From contig CM045732.1 in NCBI GenBank assembly GCA_024760905.1, forward strand, positions 53,389,496 through 53,453,495: a DNA stretch of 64,000 bases. The letters run 5' to 3'. This document shows positions 43,903-56,102 of the stretch, piece by piece. The stretch's first letter is position 1, and every line of letters begins with the position of its first letter. The translations under genes were made by a program, and so were the position numbers. This DNA comes from Plotosus lineatus. Taxonomy: Eukaryota > Chordata > Actinopteri > Siluriformes > Plotosidae. The notes beneath the pieces are model-generated. The model was not told the DNA's origin and made no database searches. It saw only the letters and a program-made list of their open reading frames with translations.

Positions 43903-44445
43903 GTTATCAACGGCCGGCCATATCTCTCACGGTCTATGGCTCCAGGTCGTCCGCAAGATCAACATGAGGTGCCCGCGGGCCTGTTCACTGCTATTTTTAG
44001 AAGGGGGCCCGTGGCTCCGTAGTGCCACTCTCCATTGAGCTGCATCTAATTTTTTTACCATTTTTTAATCAAATCAATAGCTTCACATCGATGAATATAA
44101 TTAATTATTATTAATAACAACATAAAATTATAGATAAATTGAGCAAATTAGTTATTTCAGAAGTGTGTATTGTTCTGGTAGCCCTTCGCATTAATTGGTA
44201 CCCAAGTAGTAGCTCTCAGTTTCAAAAAGGTTGGTGACCCCTGGTCTATGGTGAGAGGTTCATGTAAAAGAACCATTACTGACTTTTGTAAAGAATAGCT
44301 GCAAAGCCATCAGCGTGTTTCTGTCCCTTGCTAAAGGGCTGTGTCAGGAAGGTCATCCGACGTAAAAACCTACGCCAAATCAAACATGCAAATCAGATGA
44401 TTCCCTGTGGAGAGCCCTGAAAAAGCCGAAAGGGAAAGTGAAGAA
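43903..44445 (+). mobile_element. SINE1, RTE-tailed, split by a hAT MITE
   Basis: Left piece GTTATCAACGGCCGGCCATA ... GGTCTATGG to 43939 and right piece from 44244 (GTCTATGGTGAGAGGTTCAT, AGCGTGTTTCTGTCCCTTGC, GTGTCAGGAAGGTCATCCGA, AAATCAGATGATTCCCTGTG, AAAAAGCCGAAAGG). The head is missing. Confidence 0.88.
43940..44243. mobile_element. hAT-type MITE nested in SINE1
   Basis: Exact 8-bp duplication GTCTATGG at 43932-43939 and 44244-44251. The right end GGTTGGTGACCCCTG is the complement of a hAT-like CAGGGGTCACCAACC terminus; the left end CTCCAGGTCGTCCGC is a mutated match. About 304 bp, non-coding. Confidence 0.82.
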
Positions 44446-44452
44446 TTATGCA

Positions 44453-44894
44453 CAGGGAACCCTCACTTTCCGTGGTTAAGTGGGACCGAGATCCCCTCGT
44501 GACCATCGAATTCCCCCCAACCGACGTATATGTACATGTATGTGTATATAATATCAATAAATACATATTAAATACTTATAATAACAATTAAACATTTGTA
44601 AAAATAAAGCGTAAGATGTAAATAAAGTATAAATACACACACACACATACAGGCGCATGCACTCAGATGCAAACCTCACAAAAATGTAAGTACAGTAGTT
44701 TTGATGGGAGGTTTTGGGTTGTTTTTTGTTTGCTTGGGTTTTTTTCCATAATTGGTCTTGTTTTTGTGGCATTTTCCTTAACTTTCCCCCCTAATTTTTT
44801 CCCCTTAATTTTTAATTCGATGAATATCAAAAATAAAAAAATATGAAAGCACTGAAGCCGCATGAATTGAAGCACGAAGTAGCGAGGGTTCCTG
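44453..44894 (-). mobile_element. Family A MITE, copy 6, complete
   Basis: Left CAGGGAACCCTCACTTTCCG and right AAGTAGCGAGGGTTCCTG: matching changes in both TIRs (GGAACC/GGTTCC in place of GGATCC). The body is the complement of the other copies (ATATAATATCAATAAATACA, TTGATGGGAGGTTTTGGG, CATGAATTGAAGCACG). Confidence 0.9.
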
Positions 44895-45013
44895 TATTGG
44901 TGAATTTGTATGAATCAGCATTTATACATAACCAGGACACTAAGCAATAACAAGCCTGACAGGACACAGGAAGTGTACATTAATACAGTTATTCAGTGTA
45001 AATTAAACTAAAA

Positions 45014-45325
45014 GATTTCCTTTTGCCTTTTTTCCCTTTTTCATGGTCGCTACAGCAAACGATTCGCACATTTGATTTGGTATAGGTTTTAACATCGGAT
45101 GCCCGTCCTGACACAACCCTTTAGCAAGGGACAGAAACACGCTGACGGCTTTGCAGCTACTCTGTACGAAAGTCAGCAATGGTTCTTTTACATGAACCTC
45201 TCACCATAGACAGTGAGAGACATGGCCCGCCTTTGATAACCCAGTTAGCTGCACTGGGGGACAGTGACAACCTTGTGGAGAGTGGGACTCGAACCCCCAA
45301 CCTAGGATCATCGATCCAGCACCCT
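45014..45325 (-). mobile_element. SINE1, RTE-tailed, head cut by family B
   Basis: Reverse strand: CCTTTTGCCTTTTTTCCC (RTE 3' end complement), GCAAACGATTCGCACATTTG, ATCGGATGCCCGTCCTGAC (5' UTR-like part), CAGCAATGGTTCTTTTACAT, CAGTTAGCTGCACTGGGG, GGACTCGAACCCCCAACC (B box). The head stops at GATCCAGCACCCT, where the family B element begins. Confidence 0.88.
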
Positions 45326-46413
45326 CCCCGACTTACGTTCATTCGTTTTACATTTTTTTATTTTACGGGGGTTTTTTTCCAAAAAAAAAGTCAAATTTTG
45401 AGTTTAGATGTACCTACGTTGTATGCTGATGTAATGATGCAATGACGCTGCGTCCATTGTTTACAAATGACAGACTGAACGTGCTCGTCCTTCTTCCCAG
45501 TTCAGTTTTATATATATTTTATATATATATTTATATATATAAAATATATATATATATACATGTTACCCTTGTGTTAAGACGTCGTCTCTGTGATCTTTGT
45601 GTTTACACCGTTTTGCGGACTTTTGTAACCCTAAGCAAATATGGTTGGTCAGAAGCGTAAGCCTACTAGCATGGGTGCAAGTCTCATACACAGAGATAAA
45701 TTAACTGTCTGCTTGGATCGGCACAATCTACCATGCATACTCAGTTAAACAAAGACAGTTTTAAAATAAATGAAAACCCGAATCCAGAAAAGAAAGAGAA
45801 CTCTCCACTGTGCTGGTGATTCACATCAGTGCAGGCTGAGTACTAAACGAGTTCAATGGCGCCCTTGCTCACGTGAAAGACCAGAAGTCTGTATAACCCG
45901 CGCTTTGTCTCAAGCACAGCAAGTAAACTACTTTCAGTGTTGAGCGCCTCACATATTGTAAGAATTGATTGACTGTTGAAAGTTTCATGTAATGTGACTC
46001 GGCTCAGCTTCATGTAAAATGACCATCCGTCGACCATCAGAACCATTTACAAGCAGAATGATCGCATCACAGAGCATGTTAAAGGTGATATTTGATACTG
46101 TATTTGATATTGATGAGTGAATTTGATTAAAATTTATCTATTTGAAATTATTCTGCTTGAATTTAATTTATTTGAAATTAATGTTATTATTTGATATATT
46201 TGATATTATTTTACAATGTTGTGTTTATAATAATTGATTTAGGGGTGTTTTATGAGATACGGTAATGGTATTTATGGATGTATAGTACAGTATGAACATC
46301 ATACATCACTGGAACATACAGTAACAACTTACGTTCATTTTCAACTTACGTTCATTTTCAACTTACGTTCGGCCGTCCGGAACCAAAGAAAACCGTAATT
46401 CGGGGAGTGTCTC
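45326..46413 (+). mobile_element. Family B Tigger-like element, copy 2
   Basis: Left CTCCCCGACTTACGTTCATT; right ATTCGGGGAGTGTCTC before TA. About 1.09 kb with TA-rich repeats at 45511-45557. The ATG at 45641 opens MVGQKRKPTSMGASLIHRDK, the + strand version of the short frame in the other copies. Near the right end AACTTACGTTCATTTTC is tandemly repeated (about 46326-46370). The left TIR tip merges with SINE1 sequence. Confidence 0.85.
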
Positions 46414-47477
46414 TATGTACAAATATCACAGTACAAAACCAGGAGCAGCAGTACCGCTTGAAGTAGAGGTGTATATGTTAATACCAACGTAGTGCAGCGG
46501 TATATGGTTAGTGAAATATTGATCAGACTGAAAGAAGATATAGGTATGATGGTCCTGCACCACAGTTTATCTACACTGTATTCACTAAGACTGCTGATAA
46601 GAGCATTATTACTTACCTGCCTCAGCTTAAGAGCAATAAGCATAATGTCAATAAAGATATCTTATCTTAGAAACAGGATTTTGCAGCAGCTGCTGAATAC
46701 CATTTGAGTTCAGTGATGGCAGAAGAAAATATATATATTTTTTTTGAATTGGCTTCATAGAGTCATCAAAATCTTTCTATAGCTTTCCCAAATGAGAGTA
46801 GCTAAATTTGAGGTGTGGGTATGATGACATTGTTAAACCTCTTGTTTTGGATCGAGTTGATGCACAGAGATTGCACACATGGAAGATTGAGGTCTTGTGC
46901 CCAACACTATTCAAGCTTCCCCTTGTACATGATTCACAAGATAACACAATCATATTAACCAGGGGATGAATTCCTTTCACTTCAATAGAAAATAATTTTT
47001 TCCATTCCTTTCTCTCTCATTTTATAAAGACTGTGCTTTATGCAACTTGCAGTGGTTGGTGCAATCCTCTGCAATGGCATAAGGTATTTTTGAAGGAAAT
47101 GCGGATGCAATTAAGATTCTATACCTATAAAAGGACCTTTGAAAACACAGAAATTCTATGAAAGTGTGCATGTGATTGCATGTATGTCTAGACACCTCTG
47201 ATGGGAAAGTAGGTGATGATAGAAAGAACAGACAACATAATAATGGGTGATAATGACACAAGTGCATAAGGTTAGAGGTCCGTTCTACTCACTCTCTGTC
47301 TCAAAGTGATGGGTTGTGATTCCTGGTTGTCATTCAGTTTATAATAACAACACTTCTCTCAGAATTGTGGGAGGGAAAAAAAAAATCATCTAGTAAAAAA
47401 TTGGATGGATAAAATGAACATTAAAATTCAAATAGGATTTTAGTGGTGTTTTCCTTCCTCTAACATGGAAGGATATA
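46414..47477. other. Unassigned
   Basis: Short frames only. No shared repeat or exon signature recognised. Confidence 0.45.
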
Positions 47478-48045
47478 CAGGGATCCCTCGCTACTTCGTG
47501 CTTCAATTCATGCAGCTTCAGTGCATCGTGTTTTTTTTTTTTTTTAAATAGTCATCGAATTAAAAAATTAGGAAATTAAGGAAGAATAGGGGAAAAGGTT
47601 AAAGAAAATGCCACAAAACTGCCAATTATGCAAAAAAGAAAGAAAAACCCTAAAGCAACACAAAAAAACCCAACCCAGAACCTCCCATTAAAACTAGTTA
47701 CATATTAATGTGTGGACGCAGCGTCATTACGTCAGCGTACTACGTAGGTACGTCTAAACTCAAAATGTGACTTTTTTTTAAAAAAAAACAACAAAAAACA
47801 TGAAATAGAAAAAACGTAAAACAGATGAACGTAAGTCGGGGAGTGTCTGTATTTACATCTTATGCATTATTTTTGAATGTTTCATTGATATTATAAGCAT
47901 TTATTGCATTGAATATGTATTTATTGATATTATATACACATATACATGTACGTATGTCAGTTGGGGGGGTTGATCCTACTTCGCGGAATTCGTGGTCGCG
48001 GGGGGGTCTCAGTCCCAATTAACCACGGAAAGTGAGGGATCCCTA
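47478..48045 (+). mobile_element. Family A MITE, copy 7, carrying a family B end
   Basis: Left CAGGGATCCCTCGCTACTTC after TA; right GTGAGGGATCCCTA. The centre (about 47711-47849) is replaced by a family B right end; at its right junction family A resumes TTTACATCTTATGCATTA. The GAGTGCGTGTACGC segment of family A is lost. Confidence 0.87.
47711..47849 (-). mobile_element. Family B fragment (one end) inside family A
   Basis: GTGGACGCAGCGTCATTACG, GGTACGTCTAAACTCAAAAT, GATGAACGTAAGTCGGGGAG, TGTCTG: the last 140 bp of family B with an intact outer tip and no opposite tip. Confidence 0.87.
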
Positions 48046-49016
48046 TACTATGCTTTCTGTGGGGCAAATAAGAAAAGTTAGTAGCAGTAACCTCTTAACC
48101 AAGCTTATCTAAAAGGAATAAACATAAGCAGCTATCCAGTTTTTCAGTATCTATAATTTTTTTTTCCCTTTAGTGAGAGAAAACGTTATTCTAAGAGAAA
48201 CCTACTGAAAGCTTATAAATGTAAACATCATAGATTCAGTCATTTGCAGTAATATTTTAAAAGCAACATATTAGCCTTCAAGCATGCATAGTCTCCAACA
48301 GATGAGTATCAGTGGAATGTGTAAGTGAGAATTGTGGTTCCTCTCATGAAGGCTTTCTCTTTCGAGAGTGAGGTTTACAGTAGTTTTTACGGGAACAGCG
48401 TCTTTAGACAAATGGCAAAACAATCCCTTGCAGCATACATGATTACTGTTAAAATAACAAAGGACTTCCCAAATGCTTTTGTAGGTCTGCAGTACAGAAT
48501 CATTTAAGCACAATTTTTATTTTTTATTTTTGGCTATACTACCCAAGGAAGGTTTGTCTGAGGATCCTTACTGGTTGAACAATAACGACAGGTCATCGCT
48601 TCAGCCTCATGGACAGATGGCTGCATGACTGGTCTCACTCCCTCTGTGTACAAGGTCAGTCCCCCACCCTTTTATTCGTCTCTTCTCTCTTGGGCCCTAT
48701 TGTTCCTTACATGGCTTTCTTCGAGACATCCTCAGCACATGCCACCCAGGTGATGAGAAGTTCTGACCCTGTTTAACCTATCGCTCCTTTGGGAAAAAGG
48801 CTGGATTGGTTGAGGGAAACTGAAATGGGAGAATTAACAAAACTGATAAAGTGGCTCAATAGATTGAAGATCCCACAAACACATGGCTGTATCTTATTTA
48901 AATTTGGTCAAAAAATATTGGACCAGTTCATTAAAAAATACACTGTGACTAAACCTGGGAATAAATGTCTGAAATATTCATCAACCATTTACAATGTACG
49001 GATGGTTGACTTCACA
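48046..49016. other. Unassigned
   Basis: Frames at 48271-48513 and 48789-49130 have no recognised domain; the second runs through the SINE-tail insertion at 49026. Confidence 0.45.
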
Positions 49017-49025
49017 ATTTACAAT

Positions 49026-49096
49026 CCATTCATTCATTTTCTGAACCTGCGGGGAGGCTGGCGAACACCTCAGTGGACTCTGGCCGAGGTCAGAGC
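49026..49096 (-). mobile_element. 71-bp L2-type tail insertion
   Basis: CATTCATTCATTTTCTGAAC, GCGGGGAGGCTGGCG, ACTCTGGCCGAGGTCAGAG. Duplication ATTTACAAT at 49017-49025 and 49097-49105. The CGCTTAATCCTAATTAGGGT section is missing. Confidence 0.85.
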
Positions 49097-49105
49097 ATTT
49101 ACAAT

Positions 49106-49520
49106 TTCTCCTGAATTTTATTTATCTTAAAATACAACATACCTCCAGGACAGAAAACACAGCAATCACATGTGTGTAATTTTCTATTAATATTTACGTT
49201 CCATTTAAATTCTTTCATTCATAATAATTTCACAGTTTCTCTTCATACTGATTTGTGAGGAGTTGGATGCAGTAGTTTTATCGGTTTATCATTTATCTCA
49301 TTAGTCTGCATATAAAAGATGACGCTGGTCAATCAAGGTGACTCAGTGGTTTAAAAATTTAATCAATCAAAGTAATGTGAACTACAATGCAACGGTGTAA
49401 TTTATTATTGCTCTTGGTGAGTGAGCTACATCAAAATCTAATCAACTACAAAAGGCATGATCAAGTACAATAAATATCAGCTTGTGCATAATCATTTATA
49501 TTTATATAAATAGAATTTTA
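49106..49520. other. Unassigned
   Basis: Nothing recognised. Confidence 0.45.
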
Positions 49521-49869
49521 TTTTCATTCATTCATTTATTTTCTGTAACCACTTAATCCTAATTAGGGTCACCAAGGAGGTTGGCGCCCATCCCAGCCAA
49601 CTATGGGCGAGGGCAGAGTACACCATGGACAGCCCACCAGGCCATCGCAGGGCGTAAACACAACGATGGCTTTGCAGCTACTCTTGCAGAAAGTCAGCAA
49701 TGGTTCTTTTACATGCCTCACACTATAGACAATGAGAGACATGGCCGGCCTTTGATAACCCAGTTAGCTGCACTGGGGGGACAGTGACAACCTTGTGGAG
49801 AGTGGGACTCGAACCCCCAACCTTAGGATCAGTGATCCAGCGCCCTATACCACTAGACCACCACTGCCC
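49521..49869 (-). mobile_element. SINE1, L2-tailed, full length
   Basis: Reverse strand: TTTTCTGTAACCACTTAATC, CTAATTAGGGTCACCAAGGA, CAGCAATGGTTCTTTTACAT, GAGACATGGCCGGCC, CAGTTAGCTGCACTGGGG, GGGACTCGAACCCCC (B box) and CCACTAGACCACCACTGCC (A box and start). The head is well kept. Confidence 0.9.
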
Positions 49870-50430
49870 TATATTTTGTTGTTATATTATGAGATTTGAC
49901 TACAGTAAACACAATCCCATTGCAACAGTTGAAAACATTACTGTATGTAAATCAGATTCCTCAAGGCTTAAAAAAACAAAGATGGCCTGTATCATGACAG
50001 TATTATTGGCAGCGTATGTTCATTGTTTCAGTTGGACACATCTAGCCAATATCACTACAGCAAACACAATCACAGCATGAGGTAAAATCAACACCTCAGT
50101 GTTAAATTAGAAATATAATATTGTCTCAGACTCTTGTTTGTACATCACATGTGCCAAGAGTCTGAGACAAAGCAATCGTACTAAAAGACGTTGGTGGCCT
50201 AATTACCAGTACACCGCAATCTGCCATCTTCAATCAATTAATGGGCAGTTCAGGAAGAAAGAAAGCCATTCATCCTAATCCAGAATAAGGAGAGCATCGA
50301 TATGCTGGTGAGACTGGACATATTGATGGTCAGGATTAATGATCTATGATCAGAGGCAGTGTGTACCTGCCAAAGGGAGAAAGATATACCCGCCTGGAAG
50401 CTCCATCTATAAGGCACTTCATCAGATCAC

Positions 50431-50475
<45 letters not shown>

Positions 50476-51155
50476 AAAGATATAATTCAGCTCCTCCCTC
50501 AATGCAATCACCCGAGACCTCTTCCCAGCCAACTTCAAGAGCTGTGTGTATGCAAGCTACAATTAGTGATGCAGTCGATTAAACAGTGGGAGGCTGAGAT
50601 CACAATAGTGTGGTGGGGAGTGGGGAGTTCATGGTTGGCACATGATGACAAGTCAGAGATACCAAGAGTATCATACAATAAAAAAAAGTAAAGTATTAAA
50701 AAAGCTGTTGAAATTAGGAAAAGTGATGATCACTGAGTAGTTCCAGTCAAGTGAATAAGTAAAGGCAGCAAAATAAGCCAGTGCTAAGAAAATCAATTCT
50801 TCCACAAGTGAGAAGCCATTAAGATGTGATTTTTATACCTGCACTTCAGCACACACTGTAAACTTGTCCTGAATATTTATGGTGGTTTTAACTGTCCACC
50901 ACATCACTCTCTGAGGTGTCACAAAGCAGCTGTAATCAAGACGTGGAGATGAGTCCCTATCCGTGGTTCTCTCTCTCTCCTCTCAGTCAATAACTCTACA
51001 TTCTGCTGTGTATATAAATGCTTATTTCCCCATTCAGTGCCTCATCAACTTTCTCAAAGTGCAGAGTATGAAAACCATCACAAGCTTAATATACTTATTA
51101 TACTTTATTTTGGCTTATGTTAGGTTAAATTTGACTATTTAAGGTTTGATCTATA
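49870..51155. other. Unassigned, with (GA)n
   Basis: (GA)n at about 50434-50472. The Arg/Glu-rich frame 50346-50582 is due to this repeat. No gene recognised. Confidence 0.5.
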
Positions 51156-51828
51156 CAGACGCTCCCCGACTTACGTTTTTAATTGGTTCCGGACGGCCGA
51201 ACGTAAGTTGAAAGTGAACGTAAGTTGTTACAGTGACGTACGACGCTCATACTATACTATACTGTACATCCATAAATACCATTACTGTATCTCATAAAAC
51301 ACCCCTAAATCAATTATTATAAACATAACATTGTAAAATATCAAATATATCAAATAATATCAACATTAATTTCAAATAAGTCACTTATTTATACAGAGTT
51401 ACTTTACATGAAGCTTAAAACAGCCAATCAACGCTGACAATATGTGAGGCGCTCAATACCGAAAGTAGTGTACTTGCAAAAGTACTTGTACCTGAACTAT
51501 CTGTAATTGTGCTGCAATTTGTGCAATCGGGTTTTCATTCATATTACAACTCTCTTTGATTAACTGAGTATGCATTAGATTGTGCCGATCTGAGCAGAAA
51601 GTTAATTCATCTCTGTGTATGAGACTTGCACCCGTGCTAGTAGGCTTACACTTCTGACCAACCATATTTGCTTAGGGTTACAAAAGTCCGCAAAACAGTG
51701 TAAACACAAAGATCACAGAGACGACGTCTTAACACAAGGGTAACACGCTATATAACTGAGATTTTTTTTTTTTTTTTGGAAAAAAAAAAAAAACGTAAAA
51801 TGGATGAATGTATGTCGGGGAGCGTCTG
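51156..51828 (-). mobile_element. Family B Tigger-like element, copy 3, internally deleted
   Basis: Left CAGACGCTCCCCGACTTACG after TA; right GGGAGCGTCTG before TA. About 673 bp. The minus-strand frame from 51665 begins MVGQKCKPTSTGASLIHRDE. CTATATAACTGAG at about 51749 is the unexpanded form of the TA repeat seen in the other copies. Confidence 0.9.
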
Positions 51829-52261
51829 TAGTTGGTGGGTTGCGGGTAAGAGTCACTGATACACAGATATTACACACAGATCCACGGGATCAAGGAAAGT
51901 ACATAAACAAACAGCACTGAATGTTCACTCAGTTTAATTTAAAAACAAAAACAAACCAAAAAGAGGATATATACGGTAGAGGATGATGTGAATGTTCTCA
52001 AGGATAGCGAATGTAAACAAAAATGACTGGGATGTCTAGAAATTCACTAAAACATTGAAGGGCACAGAAGTGCCTCATTCCGTTCCAACAAAAGACCAAT
52101 CAAGGATAAAGGCCTTCTAAATGATTACAATAAACAACTTTAGTACAGTAACTGTATAAAAGATGAGACAAAGTAAAAGAAAATATAAAATAAATTATGA
52201 AGCATGACATTTTTATTTCACATCTTAACAAATAAACAATTCACTTTAGCATATCATATGG
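51829..52261. other. Unassigned
   Basis: Nothing recognised. Confidence 0.45.
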
Positions 52262-52403
52262 TAATCAGTGGCGTAGTGCTTAGCATGGTTGGTGAAGCTC
52301 AGTGTTTCTGGGTGCAGTTTGAATGTCCTACCTGCTTGCACAGGTTCCCTCTAGGTACTGCAGTTTCTTCCCATAGTCAAAAGACATGCACATTAGGCTA
52401 ACT

Positions 52404-52911
52404 CAGTGCTTCTCAATTATTTTCTGTGGCGCGCCCTTTAGGAAGAACAAAACATTCCACCACCCCGCAAGTGACTAAAAATAGTATTATTTGTCTACAA
52501 AATGATTAGTACACCTAGTACACCTCTGCATAACATTGTATCTTTATTAACATTAACATTGTTTTTAATCTGTAACAGAAAAGATTTAAAGTGCACCTCG
52601 CTGTCTCTCTCCAGCTTTCTCTTCGTTCCTGTTAGAAATTTTTCCGTGTTGTTTACTGCACTTCACATTGTTTACTCGTGCGAAAAACCTCTACACCATA
52701 GCGTGACTATGAGAGCATCCACCAGTGGAGTGGAGGTACAATTACACTTAAGTCTCGTACACTATTCCAGAAAAGCCTGTTCCCCAGGGTCATACGCGCT
52801 CCCCCCTAACATCACAGTCCGCTCTCCTGGCATCATAAAGTGCCCCCCCAAGGGGCACCCTTGGAGTGGCACGCCCCACTATTTGCACGCCCCACTATTT
52901 GAGAAGCTCTA
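52404..52911 (+). mobile_element. hAT-type MITE, family E copy 2, complete
   Basis: Left CAGTGCTTCTCAATTATTTT; right CTATTTGAGAAGCTCTA. Exact 8-bp duplication GGCTAACT at 52396-52403 and 52912-52919. Length 508 bp. The right end has a short local duplication (ACGCCCCACTATTTG twice). The 136-codon frame over it has no transposase feature. Confidence 0.9.
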
Positions 52912-52963
52912 GGCTAACTGGTTGTTCCAAATTGCCCGTAGATGTGACAGCAAGTTTGAATGG

Positions 52964-52967
<4 letters not shown>

Positions 52968-53030
<63 letters not shown>

Positions 53031-53037
53031 TGTGTGT
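52968..53037. repeat. (GT)n microsatellite inside SINE3
   Basis: GT run of about 70 bp with one GTAT interruption, located at the SINE3 segment that reads GGTGTGAGTGTGCAT in the copy at 12688. Confidence 0.97.
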
Positions 53038-53139
53038 TGGCCTGTAATGGACTATTGAGCTGTTCTGAGCATGCCCTGGCTTTTTCAAGAGTTGGCTGAA
53101 CCCAGGGTTGAATATATTAAGATCTACCTTTGATAATAA

Positions 53140-55405
53140 TGGTTAAATAGCTTGGTAAATGAATGCAAATCAATGAATATTCATGGTTTGAGATGTTATT
53201 TTGACCAAATTTTGCTAGACTTTAACCACAAAAGCACAAAACGACTTTTCCTCGAACACTTCAGATATCAAAAAAACTGATTACATAGACCACAAATCCT
53301 GATTTATATCTGCTGCCTCAATCCTGAGTCTGCTATTGGGTTACAACAGCAAAAGTAAACTACATATTTAATTCTTTCAGCCATTCTCTAAATTTTGTTT
53401 TTCAGTCTTTTGTCTCATTGCGTACACTGAAAACTGTTGATTTGCATTCATTTTGTTCTCTGTTCTGGTCAAAATGCAACTTTTGTATGTAGCTTCACAG
53501 GAAAAAACAAAGCTTAAGGATAACTACACTCACTAATGATGGCAAAGTCATTGAAAAACAATTCTTCCCAACAAACAGCTCTGGAAATCCCTGAGGGTAC
53601 AGAAGAAAAACACATTTCCTTCCTGGTCTCTGTGGGGTGATACTTTGTTCCAGCCACACTATTGAACATCTCATGGAACATCAAAGGAGCACGGAGTGTT
53701 TTCAGATCTTCACACTAATGAGAGAAGACTGCTCTGCATGAGTGTGTTTATGTGGAGGAGATTGTACTGTTAAGATGTTCAGACGCTGTACAGTTAAGGT
53801 TCTGATGTTTAGTCACGTGTAAACAGCAGTCCATTTAGTACTTATAGAGATGAAAGCTTTGATAATGAGAACTTGGTAAAAAGGCCAATGGAATTCAAAG
53901 CTATTCATCAAAATATGTTGATTAAAAAAATTAATAGAGACCACAAGATACTGTCATTTCAGGGGACACGTAATTTACTGAATCCTATATGTCCCTAAAC
54001 AATGTCATAATAATAAAATAATTACAGCAATGAGGCCAAAATAAAGGCCAGGTTTACCTTGGAAATCATCATTCTATGTTAGGAGAGCAACACTGAGAGT
54101 TTATTTATCAGCACAAGCCCCACAAGTAATACATCACCAGGCACTGCAACTAGCCTTGGTATTTACTATCTGACAGGACCTCACTAATATCATTATGGAT
54201 TATACACTAACTGTTCCCTACAATTTACTGCATTTTATGGCTTTAGGATTGCTTAGTCCTTTGGTCCATAAATGTGAAGGTAGATGATTCTTCATGGACT
54301 GAGAGGTGTCGAACATTGGCTTTCCTCTAGATCAGCATGTTTTTTTAACGAAATCACACATCTGTGTTCTTTTAACAGAAGCGGTCTCTGCTTCCAAAGG
54401 GCAAAACTGAATTGATTATTGATTCTACCACCCCATATTAGCATAAGCAGTGTGTGTTCCCATTAGAAAATAAGAATTCATAGCTTTTATTGCTACCCTG
54501 CTATGCATACCACCTGTCTTTTCACTGGGTCTTATCAGAAATTCATAAAAAGCAAGTCTAATCACATTAGCAGGCAATTAATATACAAAACAATATCCAA
54601 CCATTCACAAATGATCTGGAAGTCAAGGTCAGTGGAGCATTTTTTTTTAAACAATTAGCACCAGGCTTAGCTGTTACTATTCCCAAAAGGACATCAACCA
54701 TGGGGTTCTGGGGAACTGACCCGTGTTATTCTATTAATATTAATGTGTTTTTACTGTAATGAACATCAATGTAGTTATGCGACAGAACAACTGGGGGTCT
54801 TACTGCTTATGTTAAAATACTGTAGCTACGCCATACTGATTACAGACTTATATTTTCTATTGAAACAATGGCTCTGATATTTAAGCCCCTCATCTTTTTG
54901 CTTCTCTTTATTTTATCTGCTAGGGTGCATGAGCACATCCACCCCCATCATTAGTTATTATGGTAATTCCACTAAAAGAAAAACCTGGCAGAAATAATTA
55001 TCTTGATTATGCAGGATAGATTATGTAGCGGGGATTTTATAGACCCTCTCATCTTTGGCTGCAGGATATTTCATTTTCCTCACAAGTGGAAGTAATTGTA
55101 ATGAGCAGACATTTAATTATTATTATTTTAAATGCAGTCCATTCTAATGAATTGCACATGATTTGTGCATACACTGCATTTGAGTTCTTATCTATTACAG
55201 TCTTTAAAAACACATCAAACTATCATACTATTTTAATAAGAATACTGTATAGAGCTCTTAAATGCATATTAATTAATTCTATATTTAGACTAAGCAGAAA
55301 ATTTGATAACTTGTAAAAATCCAAAGCAGATATGTTTTAAGATACGTATAGAGGAAATAAATGAGATGGGGACCGAAATTGGTTTGAGATTGACATACAG
55401 TATCT
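53140..55405. other. Longest stretch without a recognised repeat
   Basis: No shared repeat, gene or exon signature recognised. Around 53665-53715 the + strand reads ISWNIKGARSVFRSSH, which resembles the start of an L1-type endonuclease but stops at once. The rest may be unique intergenic or intronic DNA. Confidence 0.45.
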
Positions 55406-55978
55406 CAATGCTTCTCAATTATTTTCTGTGGTGCCCCCTCTAGGAAGTAAAAAAAAAAAAACATTTCAGTCCCCCCACCCCCACTCGAGCGACCTTAAAT
55501 AGTATTATTTGTCTATAAAATAGTTATTGGTACACCTCTGTATAACATTGTATCATTTTTAAAATTAAAAACAAAAAGAAAGAAATATAGTTCAACTTAC
55601 AACAAAGAAAAACTTCATTAACATTGTGTTTTAATCTGTAACAGAAAAGATTTAAAGTGCACCAATGTGCCTGAAATAAAAAATATACATTCTTATTTAA
55701 ACTCATTCAACTTACTTAAACTCATTCACTTATTTGTGTCCTAATATCTCTGTCTCTGACCACCTTTCTCTTCATTCTGTTAGAAATTTTTCCATGTTGT
55801 TTCTTGAGGGGTTTACTGCACTTCATATCGTTTGCTCATGTGAAAAACCGCTACATCATAGTGCGACAATGAGAGCACCACTACCCACTAGTGGAGTGGA
55901 GGTGCAATTAAACTTAACGCTTGTATGCTATTCCAGAAAAGCATGTTCCCCATGGTCACACGTGCCCCCCGTCATCAT
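55406..55978 (+). mobile_element. hAT-type MITE, family E copy 3, right end lost
   Basis: Left CAATGCTTCTCAATTATTTT, GTGGTGCCCCCTCTAGGAAG, GTATTATTTGTCTATAAAAT, GTGCCTGAAATAAAAAATA, AGTGGAGTGGAGGTGCAATT, CATGTTCCCCATGGTC. It runs into an (AAT)n-rich tract at 55980-56100. Confidence 0.85.
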
Positions 55979-56100
55979 ATTATTTTAATAGTAATAAAAA
56001 AAAATAATAATAATAATAAAATATTTTAATATTATAATAAATATATAATATATAATAATATAATAAATATAATAAAATAATAATAAAAATTTAATATATA
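55979..56100. repeat. AT-only (AAT)n-rich tract
   Basis: Almost pure A and T, with AATAATAATAAT and ATATAATATA runs. It separates the broken hAT MITE from the family A MITE. Confidence 0.9.
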
Positions 56101-56102
56101 TA

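Larger units (their letters stand above)
52262..53139 (+). mobile_element. SINE3, split by a hAT MITE and a (GT)n expansion
   Basis: Head CAGTGGCGTAGTGCTTAGCA, AGGTTCCCTCTAGGTACTGC, AAAAGACATGCACATTAGGC to 52403; then the hAT MITE; then GGTTGTTCCAAATTGCCCGT, TGAATGGTTGTGTG, the (GT)n run and a degenerate L2-type tail (CCTGTAATGGACTATTGAGC). Confidence 0.82.

Noticed and set aside
52502..52912. 136-codon + strand frame
   Set aside because: Lies wholly within a 508-bp hAT MITE that has no transposase features.
53660..53720. ISWNIKGAR-like codons resembling an L1-type endonuclease start
   Set aside because: Too short, stops immediately after, and no further LINE motifs follow.
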